Shown piece by piece: positions 38,047 through 46,458 of a stretch of 64,000 nt of DNA. Under the pieces are notes generated by a model that saw only the letters and a program-made list of their open reading frames with translations, was not told where the DNA came from and did no database searches. Each line of letters opens with the position of its first letter. The first letter of the stretch is position 1. The position numbers were made by a program, and so were the translations under genes. Source of the DNA: Gaetbulibacter saemankumensis DSM 17032 (GTDB lineage: Bacteria; Bacteroidota; Bacteroidia; Flavobacteriales; Flavobacteriaceae); NCBI RefSeq assembly GCF_000425645.1, contig NZ_AUDV01000007.1, forward strand, positions 62,001-126,000, given 5' to 3'.

Positions 38047-38631
38047 ATGAAGCCAACAAGATTTGAAACAGCTATAGCCTTAATAGATAAAAAAAATTCA
38101 GAAGATATAAACACCTATCAAGTGTTTGGAATTGAGTATCCAAAGGAGTTGTTGTACTCACAGCGAATGACCCGAAAATTACTCCAGTTTAAACCCAATG
38201 CTTCCAGAGCTCTTCAAATCGCTGCACGGGCTCAACATATTTGTAGATGGAAAATTGCCAGAGACGAATACCCAATGGATCGTGTTGGCTATTTAAAATG
38301 GCGTGAAACTTTAAAAAAGATGCATGCGGAAATTACGGCAGAAATTTTAAAAGAAGTAGGGTATGAAGATGAGTTTATCGAACGCGTTTCATTTTTAATA
38401 AATAAAAAACTCATTAAGAAAAATGAAGAAAGCCAAGCCATTGAAGATGTTATTTGTTTGGTGTTTCTAGATTACTATTTTGAGGAGTTTGCGGCTAAAC
38501 ATGATGATGATAAGATAATTGATATACTTCAGAAAACCTGGAAGAAAATGTCTGAAGAAGGTCATGAGGAAGCTTTAAAAATTAAATTTTCCAATAAAAG
38601 CCTCGATTTAGTTAATAAAGCCATTTCATAA
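38047..38631 (+). CDS. DUF4202 protein linked to nitrite reductase
   Basis: A 194-residue soluble, mostly helical protein of the DUF4202 family, function unknown. Conserved-looking features are AARAQHICRW, DRVGYLKWR, a His in KKMHAEI and EDVICLVFLDYYF: scattered His and Asp residues on helices, reminiscent of an HD-type metal-dependent phosphohydrolase, though no HD doublet is seen. It sits inside the nir operon between nirD (17 bp) and the sensor kinase gene (12 bp), so it is likely expressed with them and may support nitrite reductase function or signalling. Confidence 0.85.
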   Translation: MKPTRFETAIALIDKKNSEDINTYQVFGIEYPKELLYSQRMTRKLLQFKPNASRALQIAARAQHICRWKIARDEYPMDRVGYLKWRETLKKMHAEITAEILKEVGYEDEFIERVSFLINKKLIKKNEESQAIEDVICLVFLDYYFEEFAAKHDDDKIIDILQKTWKKMSEEGHEEALKIKFSNKSLDLVNKAIS

Positions 38632-38643
38632 TTTATTTAAAGT

Positions 38644-40458
38644 ATGAGTAAAAACGGTAATAATTCATTAGATCAACGCACTTTTGATAAACTACGCCGT
38701 TTGTATATCATTGCTCTAAGTACTATTGCATTTTCTGTTTTAGTCAGTCAATTATTAGTGCGCCGACACCTAAAATCTCAGCAGAATGATTCTACAGTTA
38801 TTAATGTAGCAGGGCGTCAACGAATGCTGAGTCAGAAGTTAACGAAGGAAATCGTGACATTAACTGGGGCGACTAACAATGCAGAACGCTTAGAGATAAA
38901 AGATAGTATAAAAAAAACACTTAAAGTTTGGGAAAGTTCTCATAATGCTTTACAAAAAGGGAATGATAGCTTGGGAGTTCCAGGTAAAAACAGTGTTCTA
39001 GTTCAGAAAAAATTCGAGGAATTAAATCCAACCTTCAATAAAATAAGTAAGGCCTCAAAGTCTATTATTGAAAAGTTAGAAAATCAGCCGTCGCTTCCAA
39101 TGGAATCGTTTATTGGCGATATTAATGTCGTAAAAGCTAACGAGGGGCATTTTCTATTAAAAATGGATGACATCGTTAATTTGTACGATTTAGAAGCCGA
39201 TGAAAAAGTAAGCAGATTAGGGAATTTAGAATTACTATTAACTGCCTTAACATTACTGATTTTATTAGGTGAATTTTTATTTATTTTCTGGCCAGCAGCA
39301 AAAACAGTTAAGGTTACATTAGCAGAATTGTTAGATGCCGAAAAACGCGCTAAACAAATGGCTATTGATGCGGATGAATTAAGTGCCGCTAAGGAGAAAT
39401 CTATTAAAGAATTACGGGCGTTGAGTTATGCCATGGATGAAACCTTGTTGTTTGCCAGGATCACTCAAAATGGGGCTTTAATTCATATGGGGAAGAAATT
39501 TTCTAAACTCTTCAAGTTTTCAAGGTTTAGTGTAAATACACATTTGTCGGAGGTACTTTCTATTCATGAAAATGAACGAGAGAATATAGAGAATTTAATC
39601 TCTAAGTATAAAAAAACAGGTTGGCAAGGTGAGCTTAAAGCTACCACCAAAGACCAGACCAATGTTTGGCTTGAAATGTCTATGATTCCTTTTAACCCGA
39701 CCGATGACCGATCTGAATTGTTAGTTATAGCATCAGATATCAGCTCAAGAAAAGCGGCGCAATTAGAGATTGAACGCCTCACAAAGCAGAGCTTTGAAGA
39801 AAAGATGAGTCAGCAAAAAGTTATCTCCAGTAAGATTATTGAAAATCAGGAAAAGGAGCAGAATCGTATTGCTAAAGATGTTCATGATGGTATTGGGCAG
39901 ATGTTAACCGGGTTAAAGTATAATCTGGAAAGTATTGATACTAGTGATGTAGAAAAAACAAATAAGAAAATTGAACATTTAAAAAACCTCACTTTAGATA
40001 TTATTAAAGGGGTAAGGACGGCTACGTTTAATTTAACGCCCCCAGAATTATCAGACCATGGCATTGTTCCGGCAATAACCAAATTAACTCAGGAGTTGGC
40101 TAGGCTTACAGGTAAGAATATCATGTTATTTAATAAAACCGATTTTAATAACCGTCTAGATTCTTTAGTGGAAATTAATATTTATCGTATTGTACAAGAG
40201 GCAATTAATAACGCTATAAAATATGCCAATTCAACACATATTTTAGTGTCTATTTCACATAGGGAGAATATACTTAGTATTGTTATCGATGATAACGGTA
40301 AGGGGTTTGAGCCGAGTAAGGTTAAAAAAATTAAAAAGGGCGACGGAGGAATGGGCATGACCTTTATGCGTGAACGTATAAAATACATAGATGGTAGACT
40401 GTTTCTTCATTCAGAAGTTGATAAAGGGACACGTGTAACTCTTAATATTCCAATCTAA
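38644..40458 (+). CDS. Nitrate/nitrite sensor histidine kinase with PilJ domain (NarX-like)
   Basis: A 604-residue membrane kinase. A transmembrane helix (18-38), a periplasmic PilJ/NarX-type four-helix sensor with the INVAGRQRMLSQKLTKE motif (about 54-70), a second transmembrane helix (about 191-215), a coiled linker, a PAS domain (about 260-375), then HisKA_3 with the phospho-accepting His in AKDVHDGIGQML (about 415) and an HATPase_c domain (EAINNAIKYANSTH, GDGGMGMTFMRER). The sensor type and location fit detection of periplasmic nitrate or nitrite. The response regulator gene follows 57 bp later, separated by an operator-like repeat and its own -7 match. Confidence 0.9.
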   Translation: MSKNGNNSLDQRTFDKLRRLYIIALSTIAFSVLVSQLLVRRHLKSQQNDSTVINVAGRQRMLSQKLTKEIVTLTGATNNAERLEIKDSIKKTLKVWESSHNALQKGNDSLGVPGKNSVLVQKKFEELNPTFNKISKASKSIIEKLENQPSLPMESFIGDINVVKANEGHFLLKMDDIVNLYDLEADEKVSRLGNLELLLTALTLLILLGEFLFIFWPAAKTVKVTLAELLDAEKRAKQMAIDADELSAAKEKSIKELRALSYAMDETLLFARITQNGALIHMGKKFSKLFKFSRFSVNTHLSEVLSIHENERENIENLISKYKKTGWQGELKATTKDQTNVWLEMSMIPFNPTDDRSELLVIASDISSRKAAQLEIERLTKQSFEEKMSQQKVISSKIIENQEKEQNRIAKDVHDGIGQMLTGLKYNLESIDTSDVEKTNKKIEHLKNLTLDIIKGVRTATFNLTPPELSDHGIVPAITKLTQELARLTGKNIMLFNKTDFNNRLDSLVEINIYRIVQEAINNAIKYANSTHILVSISHRENILSIVIDDNGKGFEPSKVKKIKKGDGGMGMTFMRERIKYIDGRLFLHSEVDKGTRVTLNIPI

Positions 40459-40461
40459 GAA

Positions 40462-40477
40462 TACGTAGAGATACTTA
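40462..40477. promoter_or_regulatory. Operator-like inverted repeat upstream of the response regulator gene
   Basis: TACGTA-GAGA-TACTTA, 38 bases before the start codon. A -7 match TATTTTTG begins 7 bases after it (40485-40492) with no TTG at -33, the same arrangement as at nirB. Confidence 0.58.
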
Positions 40478-40484
40478 AAATTCT

Positions 40485-40492
40485 TATTTTTG
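40485..40492 (+). promoter_or_regulatory. -7 element before the response regulator gene
   Basis: TATTTTTG matches TAnnTTTG, giving the response regulator its own candidate promoter inside the operon. Confidence 0.45.
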
Positions 40493-40515
40493 TTACTATA
40501 AATCCAATTGTAATT

Positions 40516-41175
40516 ATGATTAATGTAGTTTTAGCAGACGACCATGTTTTAGTGAGAGATGGTATCAAGGCACTTTTAGAAGATCAGGTAGGTATTGCTG
40601 TAATAGATGAGGCTTCGAATGGTAAAGAGGCATTAGAGGTAATTAAAAGACAAAAGCCACACGTTCTTATTGTAGATATTAGAATGCCTGAAATGACGGG
40701 AATTGAAGTGGTGAGGGAAATAACCAAAAATAATATTGATGTTAACACCTTAGTGCTTTCTATGCACGATTCTGAAGAGTATGTGGTTCAGGCTATTCAG
40801 GCTGGAGCCGATGGTTATCTGTTAAAAGGAGCGAGCAAAGAAGAGTTTCTGAAAGCTTTAAGTAAAATATCTGAAGGAGGTAAGTATTTTACTGGAGATG
40901 TATCTGCTATTATTATGAATAATTTTGTGAATGGTAATGTGTCTAAGGAAGAACCTGTTGAAAACAAAGAGGTTGAGCTCCCATTTCATTTAACAAAACG
41001 TGAGAAGCAAATTTTGGAATTGGTATTACAATTAAAGAATAATAAGGATATAGCGGAGGAATTAAATATTAGTAAGCGTACAGCAGAAGTGCATCGATTT
41101 AATTTAATGAAGAAAATGGATGTAAAAAACCTTATGGAACTAAGTAATAAGGCAAAGAAATACGCTTTAAATTAA
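40516..41175 (+). CDS. NarL/LuxR-family response regulator
   Basis: A 219-residue two-component regulator: receiver domain 1-120 with the acidic pocket ADDH (8-9), phosphorylation Asp in IVDIRMPEM (54) and the Lys in YLLKGAS; then a LuxR-type HTH (LTKREKQILELV, ISKRTAEVHRFNLMKKM). It pairs with the PilJ-domain kinase encoded just upstream and probably controls nitrate or nitrite genes. NarL-type proteins bind TAC-type heptamers, so it is the second candidate, after the FNR-like protein, for the repeats in this region. Confidence 0.92.
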   Translation: MINVVLADDHVLVRDGIKALLEDQVGIAVIDEASNGKEALEVIKRQKPHVLIVDIRMPEMTGIEVVREITKNNIDVNTLVLSMHDSEEYVVQAIQAGADGYLLKGASKEEFLKALSKISEGGKYFTGDVSAIIMNNFVNGNVSKEEPVENKEVELPFHLTKREKQILELVLQLKNNKDIAEELNISKRTAEVHRFNLMKKMDVKNLMELSNKAKKYALN

Positions 41176-41292
41176 ATAATTGAATTCCTATTTTTAAATA
41201 ATTCTTTTAATTTCATATATAATTTAAATCCATTTTTGAGAGATTCTTAAAAATGGATTTTATTATTTGTCAAAGTGGTATTTATTTTAAAA

Positions 41293-41311
41293 TACGTATT
41301 CGGTATACGTA
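41293..41311. promoter_or_regulatory. Pair of TACGTA palindromes upstream of narK
   Basis: Two TACGTA hexamers (41293-41298, 41306-41311) 7 bases apart, upstream of the longer inverted repeat at 41314-41335. Confidence 0.45.
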
Positions 41312-41313
41312 TA

Positions 41314-41335
41314 AATTAAGTATTTATACTTAATT
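41314..41335. promoter_or_regulatory. Operator-like inverted repeat upstream of narK
   Basis: A perfect 10-bp inverted repeat (AATTAAGTAT-TT-ATACTTAATT) whose core TAAGTA-TTTA-TACTTA (41317-41332) is a member of the shared TAMGTA-N4-TACKTA class. It abuts the -7 match TAATTTTG (41331-41338), so binding here would cover the promoter. The narK ATG follows 26 bases after the core. Confidence 0.6.
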
Positions 41336-41358
41336 TTGAGTCAGAAAAAGTAAATATT

Positions 41359-42780
41359 ATGACAAATTCAGATTCACTTAAGGCCACCAAATTCAATTTA
41401 TTAAATTTTAAAGCCATTCCAGTACGCATATTTTGGATTACATCCATTTCTTTTTTTATGTGTTTTTTTGCTTGGTTTGGAATTGTACCCTTTATGCCAG
41501 ATGTTGTTCGAGACTTAGGTTTAACTCCTGAGCAAAAATGGAATTCGATAATTTTGGCTGTATCAGGCACCGTATTTGCCAGATTGTTAATAGGTAAATT
41601 GTGTGATAAGTACGGACCAAGGTTGTGTTACACTTGGTTGCTAATGTTGGGAGCTGTTCCTGTTATATTATGCGGGTTGGTTCAAACACCATTACAATTT
41701 TTAATTTGTCGGTTATTTATTGGTTTTATTGGGGCATCATTCGTAATAACTCAGGTTCATACTTCTTTAATGTTTGCTTCAAATATTGTTGGAACTGCCA
41801 ATGCAACTTCGGCAGGATGGGGTAATTTAGGAGGTGGAGCTAATAGGTTAGGAATGCCTATCATTGCGGCAGCAGTTGTTGGTTTTGGAGTAGCTGACGC
41901 GGAAGCCTGGAGATATTCTATGGTGGTTGCTGGAACTATTTGTTTTTTTATGGGGTTGGTCTATTACTTCTTTACACAGGATACGCCACAGGGTAATTTT
42001 AAAGATCTAAAAGAGGCCGGGGAAACTATTGCGACGAAAAATGATCAGGAAGGATTTTTAACAGTTATTAAAGATTATAGAACATGGATATTATTCTTTG
42101 TGTATGCTGCCTGTTTTGGTATTGAATTAACCGTGTATGGAACCATGGATGACTATCTTCAAAATACCTTTCAATTAGAAAGAATAACCGCTGGAAATAT
42201 AGTGTTATCATTTGCTTTGATGAATATATTTGCTCGTACTTTGGGAGGTTTCTTTGGTGATAAATTTGGAAAATTAAAAGGGGTACGTGGTCGCGTTTTA
42301 TTTTTAGCGTTTATGTTAACCGTTCAAGGAATTATGCTCATATCATTTTCAACAACTACAAGTATTATTATAGGCTTCATTTTCTTAATTTTATTTAGTT
42401 TATCGGTACAAATGGCTGAGGGGGCAACTTTTTCTGTGGTGCCATTTATAAATGAAAAAGCTATTGGGTCCGTGTCAGGTATAGTAGGTGCAGGTGGTAA
42501 TGTAGGAGCGTTTTTAGCGGCAATCTTATTAAAATCTAAATCAGCAGCAGCTGAAAAAGCAGCTATTCTAGCTAATCAAGGATTAGGAGAAGATATAATA
42601 AATTCAGCACAATCTATTGCGGCTTCACATGCAGTATCAAATGGATATTTTATTATTGGCTTTTTTGTAATATTAGCAGGCATGGCATCTTTAGCTATTA
42701 AATTTTCAAATGTAGAAGAAGTTATTAACGAAGATGTTAATGTTGCACCCGAATTGGCTACTATAAAAGTGAAAAGTTAA
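41359..42780 (+). CDS. narK: Nitrate/nitrite transporter, MFS NarK type
   Basis: Inner-membrane major-facilitator protein of 473 residues with 12 hydrophobic helices. The nitrate-signature stretches are recognisable: NATSAGWGNLGGGANRLGMP in helix 5 and ISGIVGAGGNVGAFLAAIL-type Gly-rich sequence (VSGIVGAGGNVGAFLAA) in helix 11. FMPDVVRDLGLTPEQ near the start is typical of NarK/NasA transporters. It imports nitrate (or exchanges nitrite) for the reductase encoded 127 bp downstream. Upstream lie a TACGTA pair, a perfect inverted repeat and a -7 match. Confidence 0.94.
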   Translation: MTNSDSLKATKFNLLNFKAIPVRIFWITSISFFMCFFAWFGIVPFMPDVVRDLGLTPEQKWNSIILAVSGTVFARLLIGKLCDKYGPRLCYTWLLMLGAVPVILCGLVQTPLQFLICRLFIGFIGASFVITQVHTSLMFASNIVGTANATSAGWGNLGGGANRLGMPIIAAAVVGFGVADAEAWRYSMVVAGTICFFMGLVYYFFTQDTPQGNFKDLKEAGETIATKNDQEGFLTVIKDYRTWILFFVYAACFGIELTVYGTMDDYLQNTFQLERITAGNIVLSFALMNIFARTLGGFFGDKFGKLKGVRGRVLFLAFMLTVQGIMLISFSTTTSIIIGFIFLILFSLSVQMAEGATFSVVPFINEKAIGSVSGIVGAGGNVGAFLAAILLKSKSAAAEKAAILANQGLGEDIINSAQSIAASHAVSNGYFIIGFFVILAGMASLAIKFSNVEEVINEDVNVAPELATIKVKS

Positions 42781-42907
42781 TTTTAAGTGATTAATTTTTT
42801 TAATAGTGTAGGTTGTTAGAGGTTTTTTTATCGCATTAATAATAAAGTAAAGTGCGCTTGTTTAGTGTTATTAAAATGTCTTAATTAGTATTAAAACGGT
42901 TGTCAAG

Positions 42908-45900
42908 ATGTTAAAAAATGAAGTAAAAACAACATGTTCCTATTGTGGTGTTGGATGTGGTATAATTGCTAAAAAAGACCATAATGATAAGATTATAGTT
43001 GAAGGCGATAAAGATCATCCGGTTAATAAAGGAATGTTGTGTTCTAAAGGAATGAATTTACACTACGTTGTGAATGATACTTCAGATAGGATTTTATATC
43101 CAGAAATGCGATGGAGCCGTTCTCACCCTAGGGAGCGCGTAAGCTGGGATGAAGCTTTAGATAGAGCAGCAGGCGTTTTTAAATCTATTATAAAAAAATA
43201 TGGTCCAGATAGTGTTGCTTTTTATGTGTCTGGACAAAGTTTAACAGAAGAATATTATATAGCAAATAAACTTACTAAAGGCTTTTTAGGAACCAATAAC
43301 ATTGATACCAATTCACGTTTATGTATGAGTTCGGCGGTGGTAGGTTATAAAAAAACTTTTGGAGAAGATAGTGTGCCAATTGCTTATGCCGATATTGAAT
43401 TGGCCGATTGTTTTTTAATCACAGGAGCGAACCCAGCCTGGTGTCATCCTATTTTATTCAGACGCATTGAAAAACATAAAGAAGAAAATCCGGATGTAAA
43501 AATTATTGTTATTGATCCGCGTAAAACCGATTCGGCTAACTTCGCTGATATACATTTACAACTTATTCCAGGTACCGATGTGATTTTGTATAATGCCATT
43601 GGAAGGTGCATATATGAACGTGGTTTAATAGACGAAGATTTTATAAATAATCATACCGAAGGTTTTGAGGCTTATAAAGATTTAATTTATAAAACCTCTG
43701 TAAAACAGGCTTCAAAATTGTGTGGAGTTCCAGAAAAGGATATTAGAAAAGCAGCTGATACCATTGGACTTTCAAAGGGCTTTATCAGTATGTGGGCCAT
43801 GGGACTGAATCAAAGTGTAGTGGGAACCGATAAAAATGTATCGTTATTAAATCTGTCTTTAATTACGGGTCAGGTGGGTAAACCGGGTTCCGGGCCATTT
43901 TCATTAACGGGGCAACCTAATGCCATGGGAGGTCGAGAAGTAGGTGGTATGGCTAATTTATTAGCGGTTCATAAGGATTTAATGAATGAAGAGCACCGCC
44001 GTGAAGTTGCACAGTTTTGGGGGGTTGAAAAAATAAATCCAAAACCAGGATTAACGGCAACCGAGATGTTTGACGCCTTAGAATCTGGTAAATTAAAAGC
44101 TGTTTGGATTGCCTGTACGAATCCCTTGGTGAGTTTACCAAATACACATCGTATTGAAAAAGCTATGGCAAATGCTAAATTTGTGGTAGTTCAGGATATT
44201 TCGCATAAATCTGATACCGTAGCTTATGCAGATTTAGTTTTGCCTGCCGCAGGCTGGTTGGAAAAGGAAGGAACTATGACCAATTCAGAACGCCGTATTT
44301 CCTATTTACCAAAAGAATTAAATGCTCCGGGTGAAGCTAGACCAGATGTTGAGATTTTTTGTGATTTTGCACAGCGAATGGGCTTTCGAGGATTCAACTA
44401 TAGCAGTGCCGAAGAAATTTATGATGAGTACTGTGCTATGACAAAAGGAACAAATATTGATGTTTCCTTTTTGAATTACGACCGACTTAAAAGTGAAGGT
44501 ACATTCCAATGGCCAGTACCTGAATACAGACATACTGGAACGCCTAGATTATTTTCCGATAAAAAGTTTTATACGCCTTCTAAAAAGGCCATATTTAATA
44601 TCCCTTCGTCTGTTGAAAATACCTCATTGCAACCTAATGAAGATTATCCGTTAATATTAACAACGGGGAGGATTCGCGATCAATGGCATACCATGACGAA
44701 AACTGGTAAAGTGTCACGTTTAAAAACACATTACCCGACTCCGGTTCTAGAAATTAATCCGGTTGATGCCTATTTATGTAAAATTAAAAATGGAGATATT
44801 ACCGAAATTAAAAGTGAAAATGGGGTTGTAAGAGTAAGAGCTAATGTTACAGATAATATAGCCAAAGGGGTTGTGTTTTTACCTATGCACTGGGGAAAAC
44901 AGTTACAAAGTGATTTAAATCGAGCAAATAATTTAACGAATACCCATGTAGATCCGGTATCGAAAGAGCCAGATTTTAAATTTACGCGAGTATCAGTGAC
45001 ACGATACAAAAAGCCTGTTGAAAAAATCATTATAGTTGGGGCAGGAGCGGCATCTTTTAGGTTTGTTCAAAATTATCGTGAATACAACGAATTAGATGAA
45101 ATTCATGTATTCTCAAAAGAACCAAATCTATTTTACAACAGAGTATTACTTCCCGAATATGTTACAGAAGAATTAAGCTGGGAACAATTATTAAAAATTA
45201 AAAAATTAGAGCTTAATAAACTCAATATAAAGGTGCATCCTGAAACACAAATTTCTAATATCGATCAGGAGAATAAAATAGTAACCGATAGTCATGGAGA
45301 ACAGCATAGTTTCGATAAATTAATACTGGCAACAGGAAGTAGAGCCTTTATTCCTAAAGATGTTCAGATAGATTTACCAGGGCGATTCACTATGAGAAAC
45401 AAACGTGATGCCGATGAATTTAAAGCGTATTTAAATGCTACAGGATTGCCTCCTGAAGAACAACATGTTGTTATTGTAGGGGGAGGTTTGTTAGGTTTGG
45501 AGTTAGCGGCCGCCATGAAACACAAAAAGGTAAAAATTACTATCATTCAAAGAGCTTCTCGCTTAATGGAGCGACAGTTGGATAAGGTGTCTAGTAAATT
45601 ATTGGCTTTAGATGTTCAGGAGCGTGGAATTCAGATATATTTTGATAATGAAGTAAGTACGGTATTCGATGATGAAGATACGGGTGAATTGAATATCACA
45701 CTAAAGAGTGGCAAGTTACTAACGGCAAATGCTATTGTATATGCTATAGGCACGATTCCAAATGTTGAAATAGCACGAGAAAATGGTATTTTATGTAGTC
45801 GAGGTGTTAAAGTAAATCAGCATTTACAGTCGTCTAACCCAGATATTTTTGCTATTGGTGAAATAGCCGAATTTAATAATAGGTTATTCGGGATTACTTC

Positions 45901-46429
45901 GGCAGCTGAGGAACAGGCTAATATATTAGCAAACTTTATTGCGGGTGATATTAGTTGTGCTTATAACGGTTCAGTATTAATGAATATTTTAAAGTTTAAC
46001 GACCTTAATTTATGTAGTATCGGAGATATAAGTGTTCCCGAAAATGATGATTCTTATGAAGAAATTATATTCACAGATATTAAAAAGCGTTATTATAAAA
46101 AGTGTATCGTTAAAGATGATCTTTTAATTGGAGCCGTTTTAATGGGGGATAAGAATGAATTTGCCGAATTTAAAACTATGATTGAAACCAAGATGGAGAT
46201 GTCTGAAAAACGCAACACTTTATTAAGAGGCACCTCCAATGCTGTACCTGTAAAAGGTAAACTTATTTGTTCTTGTAGTCAGGTGGGCGATGGTAATATT
46301 GAAGAAGCTATACAGGCCGGTTGTACAGATTTCACCGAATTATGTAGTAGTACCGGAGCTGGTTTAGGTTGTGGGAGTTGTAAAACAGAAGTGAGGGAGA
46401 TTTTAAATAATACAAAAGTATTGGTCTAA
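42908..46429 (+). CDS. Fused assimilatory nitrate reductase (NasA-FAD reductase-BFD)
   Basis: Predicted to reduce nitrate to nitrite in the cytosol with NAD(P)H as a single 1173-residue chain. Residues 1-695 are a NasA/NarB-type bis-MGD subunit: 4Fe-4S ligands CSYCGVGCG and MLCSKG, and the Mo-ligand Cys in NSRLCMSSAV (about 138). Residues about 702-1100 form an NAD(P)H-dependent FAD reductase of the NirB/NasC type (IIIVGAGAASFRF; VVIVGGGLLGLELAAAM). Residues about 1117-1170 are a BFD-like [2Fe-2S] domain (CSCSQVGDG, CGSCKTEV). In Klebsiella the reductase is a separate protein, NasC. Lies between narK and the rubredoxin protein. Confidence 0.93.
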   Translation: MLKNEVKTTCSYCGVGCGIIAKKDHNDKIIVEGDKDHPVNKGMLCSKGMNLHYVVNDTSDRILYPEMRWSRSHPRERVSWDEALDRAAGVFKSIIKKYGPDSVAFYVSGQSLTEEYYIANKLTKGFLGTNNIDTNSRLCMSSAVVGYKKTFGEDSVPIAYADIELADCFLITGANPAWCHPILFRRIEKHKEENPDVKIIVIDPRKTDSANFADIHLQLIPGTDVILYNAIGRCIYERGLIDEDFINNHTEGFEAYKDLIYKTSVKQASKLCGVPEKDIRKAADTIGLSKGFISMWAMGLNQSVVGTDKNVSLLNLSLITGQVGKPGSGPFSLTGQPNAMGGREVGGMANLLAVHKDLMNEEHRREVAQFWGVEKINPKPGLTATEMFDALESGKLKAVWIACTNPLVSLPNTHRIEKAMANAKFVVVQDISHKSDTVAYADLVLPAAGWLEKEGTMTNSERRISYLPKELNAPGEARPDVEIFCDFAQRMGFRGFNYSSAEEIYDEYCAMTKGTNIDVSFLNYDRLKSEGTFQWPVPEYRHTGTPRLFSDKKFYTPSKKAIFNIPSSVENTSLQPNEDYPLILTTGRIRDQWHTMTKTGKVSRLKTHYPTPVLEINPVDAYLCKIKNGDITEIKSENGVVRVRANVTDNIAKGVVFLPMHWGKQLQSDLNRANNLTNTHVDPVSKEPDFKFTRVSVTRYKKPVEKIIIVGAGAASFRFVQNYREYNELDEIHVFSKEPNLFYNRVLLPEYVTEELSWEQLLKIKKLELNKLNIKVHPETQISNIDQENKIVTDSHGEQHSFDKLILATGSRAFIPKDVQIDLPGRFTMRNKRDADEFKAYLNATGLPPEEQHVVIVGGGLLGLELAAAMKHKKVKITIIQRASRLMERQLDKVSSKLLALDVQERGIQIYFDNEVSTVFDDEDTGELNITLKSGKLLTANAIVYAIGTIPNVEIARENGILCSRGVKVNQHLQSSNPDIFAIGEIAEFNNRLFGITSAAEEQANILANFIAGDISCAYNGSVLMNILKFNDLNLCSIGDISVPENDDSYEEIIFTDIKKRYYKKCIVKDDLLIGAVLMGDKNEFAEFKTMIETKMEMSEKRNTLLRGTSNAVPVKGKLICSCSQVGDGNIEEAIQAGCTDFTELCSSTGAGLGCGSCKTEVREILNNTKVLV

Positions 46430-46458
46430 TATAATTAAGGATATAACAATAATATCGC

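Noticed and set aside
41316-41570. Minus-strand 84-residue frame over the narK start
   Set aside because: It covers the narK promoter and its first codons antisense; no family likeness and no promoter of its own.
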